Notes under the pieces: generated by a model
What the model was told of the DNA's origin: nothing
Seen by the model: only the letters and a program-made list of their open reading frames with translations
The model's database searches: none
Translations under genes and position numbers: made by a program
Shown: positions 6,365 to 12,676 of the stretch, in pieces
Numbering within the stretch: position 1 is the stretch's first letter
How the letters are laid out: each line of letters starts with the position of its first letter
Origin: Deltaproteobacteria bacterium
GTDB lineage: Bacteria > Desulfobacterota > Desulfobacteria > Desulfobacterales > UBA11574
NCBI GenBank assembly: GCA_019313025.1
Contig: JAFDCA010000056.1
Coordinates: 1-14,617 of the forward strand
Length of the DNA: 14,617 nucleotides
Reading direction: 5' to 3'

Positions 6365-7786
6365 ATGCTGCAGCGAAAAATGTCTGCCCGGTTAAAGATA
6401 AAATCAGCTTCTCTTGAAAAGATCCACACAGCCATAGACCAAGATTTTGAGCGACACCTGGACAAATGTCGGGCCTTTTTGAAATTGAAGAGTATTTCAG
6501 CAACCGGAGAGGGTATTCGCGAAACCGCAGAGAGGATCAAAGAGATCATCACAAATCTCGGCGCTGAGGTTTCCTTATGGGGCAATCCGTCGTTTCCTAT
6601 TGTCTATGGCCGCTTGAATGCCGATGCAGAAAAGACGTTGATCATTTACGGTATGTACGATGTTCAGCCGGCAGAAGAGCGAAACTGGATATCCTCTCCG
6701 TTTGAAGCTGAAATTCATAACGTCAAAGGCGTAGGGCCGTGTGTGATTGCAAGAGGCGCTTGTAATTCCAAAGGAGTACTGAGCGGATTTTTTAATGTTC
6801 TGGAGACGATTAAGACCAACGATACCTTTCCTGTAAATCTTGTTTTCACCATAGAAGGAGAAGAAGAAGTCGGAAGTCCCCAATTTGAAGCTTTCATCCG
6901 CGCCCACCGGAAGGAGCTTCAGGGTTTTGGCGTGGTCGATTTTGATTTCCTGCAAGATATGAAAGGAAAAGTTGCCATGCTACTGGGGCATAAGGGCATC
7001 GTGTGCATGGATCTCGTCTGCCGGGGGGGCAAAAGCGGAGGACCCATAGGCACGTCCCTTCATGGCGCGGACATTGCCTGGATAGCCTCACCGGTGTGGC
7101 GCCTGATCCATGCCTTGGGTTCGCTGACAGACCGGAAAGAGAATATCAGGATTCCCGGTCTACATGAAGCCGTGGCACCTCCGAGCAAAACAGACCTGCA
7201 ACTGCTTAAAAATCTGGCACAAACCTTTGACGAAACGGCGTTTCTCAAAGAGATGAAAAGCCGGCGTTTTAAATACGATCGTTCCGGAATTGAACTGCTC
7301 AAGAAAGGACTCTATTCGCCGACAATCAACATCAACGGATTTAAGTCCGGCTACACAGGATCCGGCACCAAGACGGTTCTTCCAAGAAAGGCAACCGCCA
7401 AAATCGACATCCGCTTCGGACCGGATCTGGAGCCTGAACAAGTCGTGGAACATTTTAAAGCCCATTTGGCAGACCAGGGTTACGCCGATATCGAAATTAT
7501 TGTCAGAGACGCGTATACCTAAGCCAAGACAGATTTTTCAGAACGTGTTGTTCAGAAAATGCTTCAGGCCTTCCGTTTGCATGGTATCGAACCCGAGGTA
7601 TGGCCCATGTCCACATCCGCCGCCCCGTATTTTGCTTTCCAGAGAATTCTGGACATGCCGGTGGTTAGCGGCGGTCTCGGCCATGGCGGTAGACCGCATG
7701 TCTCCAATGAATACATGTCCGTGACAGGCTTAAAGGATTTTGAGAAATTCGCCGCCTCTCTCCTTTACACAGTGGCCACAGAATAA
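6365..7786 (+). pseudogene. M20-family dipeptidase-like metallohydrolase interrupted by an in-frame TAA
   Basis: The open frame from 6365 codes 385 residues and stops at TAA 7520-7522. The same frame then continues without a shift for 87 more codons to a TAA at 7784-7786. The joined length of about 473 fits M20 dipeptidases. YGMYDVQP (95-102), RGACNSKG (130-137) and EGEEEVGS (164-171) mark the first half. GLGHGGRPHVSNEY, carrying the last conserved metal-binding His, lies after the stop. The 385-residue product would therefore lack a metal ligand. The usual first ligand His is Met97 and the usual bridging Asp is Asn134, so even the intact form is atypical. M20 enzymes cleave dipeptides or N-acyl groups. 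It starts 21 bp after the fusion gene with only a poor Shine-Dalgarno sequence; Met6 at 6380 is an alternative start. The lesion may be a nonsense mutation, an assembly error or a readthrough site. Confidence 0.8.
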
Positions 7787-7859
7787 AACCTATTTTGTAA
7801 GATCTCAGTTCGTGAGGTTGGATATTGACTCGACTCACGGATACAGATAAGAGATACGT

Positions 7860-8744
7860 ATGAAACCCAAAATAATTGTACATGGCGGTGCAAGCAACTC
7901 CAACATAAACGAACCCGAACGCCAAAAAGATGTCATCAACGCCTGCAAACTAGGTTATGAAGTTTTGTTGAAGAAAGACGCGGTTGAAGCGGTTGAAACT
8001 GCCATACGCAAATTGGAAGCTTCCGCGTATTTTAATGCCGGCGTTGGCAGTTATCTTCAATTAGATGGAAGGGTTCGGATGGATGCCTCGATTATGAAGG
8101 ATGACTTGTCTGCCGGTGCCGTTATCGGTATTGAAAATGTGGAACATCCCATATCCGTCGCCCGAAGAGTCATGGAAACCACCCAGCATGTCATACTGTC
8201 AGGACCGCTTGCCACGGAGTTTGCACATTCTGAAGGTTTTCCAAGGTATGATCCCCGCACGAGATCCAAGATTAACCTGTGGATGGAAATTATGGATGAA
8301 TTCCGCAAAAAAACGACGTACGAACAGATATTCCATGTCGATAAATATTTAATTGCCGGAAGATATCACCTTGGAACGGTGGGTTGTGTCGCCATGGATG
8401 CAAGTGGCAATATTGCCGCAGGCACATCCACTGGAGGTTTAAAAATGAATGTCCCCGGAAGGGTCGGAGATTCAGGAATCATCGGTGCCGGAACCTACTG
8501 TTCAAAATACGGAGGTGTTTCCTGTACAGGTCATGGTGAAAAAATTCTGATTCTGGTTTTGGGAAAGCAGGTCGTAAATTACCTGAAACATAAAAAGTCG
8601 GCCAATGCAATGGATGCTGCAAACTACGGCATTGAAGAATTAAATTCGTTACCTGCTGAAGGCGGTTTAATCTGCATCGACAAGAACGGAAATATAGGAT
8701 ATGCCTACAATACCCGGGTTATGACAATGCATTATATCGAGTGA
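7860..8744 (+). CDS. Isoaspartyl peptidase / L-asparaginase (Ntn hydrolase, T2 family)
   Basis: This 294-residue protein is a plant-type (EcAIII/IaaA-like) asparaginase. Such enzymes are made as an inactive precursor that cleaves itself before a threonine, which becomes the N-terminal nucleophile, and they hydrolyse beta-aspartyl dipeptides and asparagine. Visible marks are IIVHGGA (5-11), FNAGVGS (58-64), MDASIM (74-79), the cleavage site GTVG with Thr173 as predicted nucleophile, TSTGG (189-193), NVPGRVGDSGIIGAGTY (207-223) and TGHGE (233-237). Length and layout are normal. The third position of GRVGDSxIIG is Gly, where many relatives have Pro. AAGAG seven bases upstream supports the start. 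It lies 73 bp after the broken M20 gene in the same direction, so it probably belongs to the sigma-54 operon and acts on the same kind of compound, which is inference. No signal peptide, so cytoplasmic. Confidence 0.88.
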   Translation: MKPKIIVHGGASNSNINEPERQKDVINACKLGYEVLLKKDAVEAVETAIRKLEASAYFNAGVGSYLQLDGRVRMDASIMKDDLSAGAVIGIENVEHPISVARRVMETTQHVILSGPLATEFAHSEGFPRYDPRTRSKINLWMEIMDEFRKKTTYEQIFHVDKYLIAGRYHLGTVGCVAMDASGNIAAGTSTGGLKMNVPGRVGDSGIIGAGTYCSKYGGVSCTGHGEKILILVLGKQVVNYLKHKKSANAMDAANYGIEELNSLPAEGGLICIDKNGNIGYAYNTRVMTMHYIE

Positions 8745-8765
8745 AGATTTCCGCATTAAAAGGCT

Positions 8766-8784
8766 GGGCTTTTTGAAAAAGCTC
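8766..8784 (+). terminator. Short hairpin after the asparaginase gene (weak terminator candidate)
   Basis: GCTTTTT (8768-8774) and AAAAAGC (8776-8782) pair around one base, about 22 bp after the stop codon, with one wobble and one G-C pair extending it. The stem is mostly A-T and no T-run follows on the plus strand, so termination would be weak. It marks the likely end of the operon's main part. Confidence 0.25.
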
Positions 8785-8869
8785 CAGGGGGATACCATCT
8801 TCCCTCTGCCTCGCATCATATTCATCCTCACCATAAAAGACTGGGGAGCCTGGTGTATTTTCATAAATT

Positions 8870-8903
8870 TATTTCGAATCGAGTTCTGACCCGATTCGAA
8901 ATA
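8870..8903. repeat. 12-bp perfect inverted repeat upstream of the 134-aa gene
   Basis: TATTTCGAATCG (8870-8881) and CGATTCGAAATA (8892-8903) pair exactly around a 10-nt spacer. The dyad is about 68 bp upstream of the ATG at 8971, a position that would suit an operator or a leader hairpin. It sits inside a wider pair of 9-bp arms, AGCTCCAGG (8780-8788) and CCTGGAGCT (8933-8941), which could close a larger RNA structure. Confidence 0.55.
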
Positions 8904-8970
8904 TAATTCATAGAAAAATAGAATCCCGGGTTCCTGGAGCTAAAAAACAATCAAAAACGACGAATGCAAT

Positions 8971-9375
8971 ATGGAACAAACACTGATAAAAACCATGGAG
9001 CTCCGTAATGGTTTGAAATTAGATCTTTATGACATTTCCCGCAAACTGGCCGGCGACCGGTGGTACGTCGGGATGATTGCACAGATCGATATTCCACTGA
9101 CGGATTCGCTACTAACAAATCAACTGCTTTCAAATTACAGGTTAGAAGAAATTAGAAACGCACTCGGAGAAGTTGTCAGTTTCCAAAAGAAAATGGACCG
9201 CCATTTTATCGCCGAAGGGGAAAAAGACGCGTTGCTGCATGGCTTGATGGATTCTTTTATCAAAAGTTCGTTAAGCTATCTTTCCCATCCAGATTTTTCA
9301 ATCAAGTATGTTCATAAAGAAATTAAAGCGTATCTGAAACAACAGGCTTGGTACAAAGGTGATCATCGCGGATAA
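8971..9375 (+). CDS. Conserved-looking cytoplasmic protein of unknown function, 134 aa
   Basis: I cannot name this family. The N-terminal part (MELRNGLKLDLYDISRKLAG, then DRWYVGMIAQIDIPL) looks like beta-strands with a conserved-seeming Asn-Gly and Asp-Arg-Trp. The middle (residues 60-110) is helical and charged, and the end (YVHKEIKAYLKQQAWY) is basic. There is no signal peptide or membrane segment. Residues look codon-constrained and the frame is open end to end, but no good Shine-Dalgarno sequence precedes 8971; Met9 is an alternative start. It is separated from the asparaginase gene by 226 bp containing inverted repeats, so it may have its own control. It converges with the histidine kinase gene across about 40 bp. 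Confidence 0.6.
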   Translation: MEQTLIKTMELRNGLKLDLYDISRKLAGDRWYVGMIAQIDIPLTDSLLTNQLLSNYRLEEIRNALGEVVSFQKKMDRHFIAEGEKDALLHGLMDSFIKSSLSYLSHPDFSIKYVHKEIKAYLKQQAWYKGDHRG

Positions 9376-9416
9376 GCAGATATACAGTTTGCCGGACATC
9401 TTGTTAATCAGGCATC

Positions 9417-10661
9417 TTAAGACCTTTCGTCCAATTTTCGACTTTCAGCCGCCGGCAGATAGATTTTCACCAGAGTTCCTTTCTTGGGCTGTGATTCGAC
9501 TTCAATCCAACCACCATGGTTCTGGACAATACCATGGGCGGCTGCCATGCCCAGCCCGCGTCCCTGAAACTTGGTGGTAAAGAAAGGATCAAACATCCTT
9601 TTCCTGATGGCTTCATCCATTCCCTTGCCGGTATCCTCAACCGAAATGCAAATATACGAATCCGTAAAATGGCTGTCGTGCGCATTATCGGATTCTCCGG
9701 TAATTTTGAAATCATGTGTCCGAATTGTAATTTTCCCCGAACCTTCGATGGCTTCCACGGCGTTTAGCACCACCGAAGATATCACCATTTTTAACTGGAC
9801 GGGATCGACGTCAATTTCATACATCGCATTTTTAAATGCCGACACAATTTGAATGTCAGGTGTAATGGCATGCCGGATCAGTTCCAAGGTCTCTGAAACG
9901 AGATTGTTTACCGCCATTTGTGTTGTTCGATATTTACCGCCTTTCGAAAAAGCCATCAACTGCTTGGTTAGCTTTACCAGGCGATGCGTTTGGGCTTCCA
10001 TGTTTTTAGCGTATTCTTTGATGCCAATATTGTCATCAAAGTTCTTCTTCAGCATTTCCAGATTTCCCATAATTCCTTGCAGGGCATTGTTAAATTCATG
10101 TGCAATGCCGCCGGCTAACGTGGCAATGGCCTCCAGACGCTGGGTTTCTAAGAGTCGGACTTCTAGTTTTCTTTTATCTTTTTCGGCCTGTTTTCGTTTG
10201 GAAATATCAAAAAACGATGCCATGCGGCCGACCACGTTCCCTTCACTATCGGTAACATATGAGGCGGAGACCTCTACTGGAAAGGAAGTTCCGTTCCGGC
10301 GAAGTACTTCAAATTCTTCGGCCTCTCCACTGGCACGGTCAATAATGGCCTTTACATCGGCAAACGTTCTAACCTTGTCTGAAGCAAACAAGTCGGCTGC
10401 ATTTTTACCGTAAACATCGACCTTGCCGTCATATTCAAACAGTCTTAAAAAGGTGTTGTTGACGTAGCGAATGTTGCCTTCTAAATCGGCGATGATCACG
10501 CCGCTTACCGAAGAATTCAGTGCATCGCGAACCACACTGAGTTCCGCTGCGTATTGTTTCCGTATCGATCTGATCCTGTCAAATTCGGAAAGCTTGCGCT
10601 GCTGGCGAATGCTTCCCAGACTTTTTTTAATCGGATGATTGGAATTTTTATCGTTTAGCAT
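9417..10661 (-). CDS. PAS-domain sensor histidine kinase, NtrB-like
   Basis: This 414-residue cytoplasmic kinase has a PAS domain at about residues 42-155 (ALNSSVSGVIIADLEGNIRY to FFDISKRKQAE). A phospho-acceptor helix pair follows, with the H-box GGIAHEFNN (His188), then an ATPase domain with N-box VVLNAVEAI (297-305), G1 DTGKGM (343-348), F-box FDPFFTTK (357-364) and G2 GRGLGM (367-372). All catalytic motifs are present. HEFNN H-boxes are common in kinases that drive sigma-54 activators, but no response regulator is encoded in this window, so the partner is elsewhere. No transmembrane segment is visible, so the signal is probably sensed inside the cell. The start has AAAGG about six bases upstream. 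It is the last gene of a probable run with the phosphofructokinase and universal stress protein genes. Confidence 0.9.
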   Translation of the reverse strand: MLNDKNSNHPIKKSLGSIRQQRKLSEFDRIRSIRKQYAAELSVVRDALNSSVSGVIIADLEGNIRYVNNTFLRLFEYDGKVDVYGKNAADLFASDKVRTFADVKAIIDRASGEAEEFEVLRRNGTSFPVEVSASYVTDSEGNVVGRMASFFDISKRKQAEKDKRKLEVRLLETQRLEAIATLAGGIAHEFNNALQGIMGNLEMLKKNFDDNIGIKEYAKNMEAQTHRLVKLTKQLMAFSKGGKYRTTQMAVNNLVSETLELIRHAITPDIQIVSAFKNAMYEIDVDPVQLKMVISSVVLNAVEAIEGSGKITIRTHDFKITGESDNAHDSHFTDSYICISVEDTGKGMDEAIRKRMFDPFFTTKFQGRGLGMAAAHGIVQNHGGWIEVESQPKKGTLVKIYLPAAESRKLDERS

Positions 10662-10674
10662 GTCAACCTTTCTG

Positions 10675-10706
10675 ACTCACACAAGCTTCGGGTCAGAGGT
10701 GTGAGT
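10675..10706. promoter_or_regulatory. Inverted repeat upstream of the histidine kinase gene
   Basis: ACTCACAC (10675-10682) and GTGTGAGT (10699-10706) pair exactly around 16 nt, and CTGAC/GTCAG (10672-10676 with 10692-10696) offers an alternative pairing. It lies 14 bp upstream of the kinase start and about 50 bp after the stress-protein stop, so it could be an operator or an intercistronic hairpin. No T-run follows. Confidence 0.4.
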
Positions 10707-10754
10707 AAAACCGCCATGCGATTGTATCGAGCGTCTAAATCGTCAAAGGATGGG

Positions 10755-11239
10755 CTACGATTTCTGGGGTCGAATACTCAGAAGCGGCACCGGACAATGG
10801 TGAAACATTTTTTCGGCGGTTGAACCCAGAAGAACACTGGCAAGGTTGCTACGACCTTTTGTGCCCATCACCAACATATCGACGTCCTCTTTTTTTACGG
10901 CCTCAATCAGTTGTTCAAAAGGCACGCCGTACGAAACATAATCCTTACCACCAGGTGTTCGCACCCGGCCTCTTCAATCGTTTTCTTGATTTCCTCGGAG
11001 CGATCTTCTTTCATCCCCTCGATGTATTCTTCGCTGGATAGGATGAAAACATTGTCTCCCGCCATCGCTCCTATTCTGGTCATGGCTTCGTTCACAGCCA
11101 AATAGTCCCTCTGGTTAATAACATTGATGATAATCAGTTGGGCCTTTAGGCTTTCAGCAAGTTCAGCGGCATGTTTGATGGCATAAAACGAGTATTTTGA
11201 CAGGTCACAGGCCACCATGATTTTTTTATAGACTTTCAT
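10755..11239 (-). pseudogene. Universal stress protein (UspA family), frameshifted
   Basis: The N-terminal part starts at 11239 (MKVYKKIMVACDLSKYSFYA) with AGGGGGG a few bases upstream and runs in one frame to about FRTA. The C-terminal part ([20 protein letters not shown] onward) is in another frame and holds the UspA ATP-binding signature [20 protein letters not shown] plus CPVPLLSIR. Together they make about 161 residues, the normal size for one Usp domain. The frame changes around 10924-10931. Loss of one G from a run coding Thr-Gly-Val-Pro would explain it, since the present minus-strand bases are ACGGCGTGCC. Usp proteins bind ATP and help cells survive stress or starvation. It lies 40 bp downstream of the phosphofructokinase gene. 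The break could be real or a sequencing error. As written, the protein ends early without its nucleotide-binding motif. Confidence 0.8.
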
Positions 11240-11279
11240 GTTCCCCCCTTCGAATTCCGAATTTAAAGATATATCCTTT

Positions 11280-12365
11280 TCAATCGCCGAAAGAAACACC
11301 CAGATCGCGGGCCGCGGCGATGGTATCGCAGTCAAGGGGCACAAATTTCATCCGTTGGATCGCATCTTTAATGGGAACAGCCTTGATCTCCGGCGGGTCA
11401 AGGGCAACCATATAGCCGAACATTTCTTTTTCTACAAACCTCACGGCGGCTGTTCCGAAACGAAGCGAGAGCAATCGATCGAAGGTCGTGGGTGAACCGC
11501 CACGCTGCAAATGCCCCAAAACAATAGACCGAGTATCTTTTCCGGTGATTGCACGAATTTGATCGGCCACTTTAGCAGCGATGCCCCCTAAATGGACTTC
11601 CTGGCGACCCGTTTCCAGTTTGTCGGTGGCTGTGGTCAAATTTCCGCCAATGGGTATGGCACCTTCGGCAACCACAACGATGCTGAAACGTCTGCCGTGC
11701 AATTCCCGTTCCATGATTTTCCGGCAGACCTTCTCAATGTCAAAGGGAATTTCCGGAATAAGGATGACGTCCGCCGTTGCCGATACGCCCGAATTCAAGG
11801 CGATCCAACCGGCATAACGGCCCATGACCTCGACCACCATCACCCGCTCGTGAGCCTCTGCTGTGGAATGAAGCTTATCCAGGGCTTCAGTGGCGGTGGT
11901 TACGGCGGTATCGAATCCGAAGGTAATATCGGTGTTGCATAGGTCATTATCAATGGTTTTTGGCACGGCAACCATGGGAAGGCCCAAATCGACGAAGCGT
12001 TGAGCGATCCGGAGCGACCCGTCACCGCCGATCACGATAAAGGCACCGAATCCGTACCTGTAAAACTTTTCAACCACTTGCCCGGAAAGGTCCTCCAATG
12101 TCACACCATTCTGCGTTTTCACCGGGTAGTTGAAGGGATCCCCTTTATTGGTGGTGCCCAAAATGGTGCCTCCCAGGTGAGTGATCCCCCGCACCGCATC
12201 GCGGTCAAGTCGAACAAGATAATCATTCTCCAGCAAACCTCGATAGCCAAAGCGACTGCCGTAAACCTCCCAGCCTCTGTTGATGGCAGACAATACAATG
12301 GCTCGAATGACCGCATTCAACCCCGGTGCATCTCCTCCGCCTGTGTTAATGACGATTTTTTTCAT
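11280..12365 (-). CDS. 6-phosphofructokinase (probably ATP-dependent, group III type)
   Basis: This 361-residue enzyme phosphorylates fructose 6-phosphate to fructose 1,6-bisphosphate in glycolysis. Visible motifs are NTGGGDAPGLNAVIRAI (7-23), VIGGDGS (111-117), VPKTIDNDL (134-142) with catalytic Asp139, MGRYAGW (181-187), IPEIPFD (203-209) and HLQRGGSP. Gly116 and Lys136 correspond to E. coli positions 104 and 124. In the literature on this family Gly/Gly marks ATP enzymes, Asp/Lys marks pyrophosphate enzymes, and Gly/Lys is the mixed pattern of group III, usually ATP-dependent. The start at 12365 is preferred over an in-frame ATG at 12419 because AAAGG lies five bases upstream and the protein then begins directly with MKKIVINTGGG. 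It lies 40 bp upstream of the stress-protein gene on the same strand, so the two are likely co-transcribed. I leave out a symbol because pfkA and pfp cannot be separated with certainty. Confidence 0.9.
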   Translation of the reverse strand: MKKIVINTGGGDAPGLNAVIRAIVLSAINRGWEVYGSRFGYRGLLENDYLVRLDRDAVRGITHLGGTILGTTNKGDPFNYPVKTQNGVTLEDLSGQVVEKFYRYGFGAFIVIGGDGSLRIAQRFVDLGLPMVAVPKTIDNDLCNTDITFGFDTAVTTATEALDKLHSTAEAHERVMVVEVMGRYAGWIALNSGVSATADVILIPEIPFDIEKVCRKIMERELHGRRFSIVVVAEGAIPIGGNLTTATDKLETGRQEVHLGGIAAKVADQIRAITGKDTRSIVLGHLQRGGSPTTFDRLLSLRFGTAAVRFVEKEMFGYMVALDPPEIKAVPIKDAIQRMKFVPLDCDTIAAARDLGVSFGD

Positions 12366-12676
12366 AATGCCTTTGTTTCCGGCTATAAAAGATATGACTC
12401 GATTGTTGTTAATATTCAACTCAACGGAAACTATTTAAACACATTCCTTATCCCATAGCTTTCCAATTCGTTAACAGACAGGCAACGGTGCCCCACTTTG
12501 ATCTGTTTTAACCGCCAATACATCTTCGAACAAGGCTTTTTGAGTGCCGTCAAAGATATTTTCCCCCAGCCTTTTGCCGCTGGCGACCTCCACGGGATAG
12601 ACCGAAAAAGCAACCCGTGAAAAGACTGTAAGTAAACCTTTTATATTGTGACTTTAATATGTGTGACAAGCAAATA
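12366..12676. other. Interval of about 310 bp between mgtE and phosphofructokinase
   Basis: Apart from the possible gene remnant at 12471-12653, this stretch holds the AT-rich upstream region of the phosphofructokinase gene. I see no convincing -35/-10 pair, sigma-54 site or terminator here. Confidence 0.5.
12471..12653 (-). pseudogene. Possible gene remnant (C-terminal fragment, no start codon)
   Basis: On the minus strand a frame of about 60 codons is open between stops at 12654-12656 and 12471-12473. It contains no ATG, GTG or TTG at its beginning. The translation reads like real protein: FSVYPVEVASGKRLGENIF, then DGTQKALFEDVLAVKTDQSG, ending APLPVC. The family is not recognised. The most economical reading is the tail of a gene whose front has been lost next to mgtE. 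A chance open frame cannot be excluded. Confidence 0.3.

Noticed and set aside
8871..8941. A tRNA or tRNA remnant because of TTCGAATC and GAATCCCGGGTTC
   Set aside because: No acceptor stem, anticodon arm or D-arm can be laid out on either strand, and the TTCGAATC lies inside a simple dyad.
9853..10413. 186-codon plus-strand frame opposite the histidine kinase
   Set aside because: It is a shadow of the kinase gene, whose motifs are complete on the minus strand; the plus-strand translation is serine/arginine-rich without family features.
12366..12419. N-terminal extension of phosphofructokinase to the ATG at 12419
   Set aside because: The extra 18 residues precede the conserved start of the fold and lack a ribosome-binding site, while the ATG at 12365 has AAAGG at good spacing.
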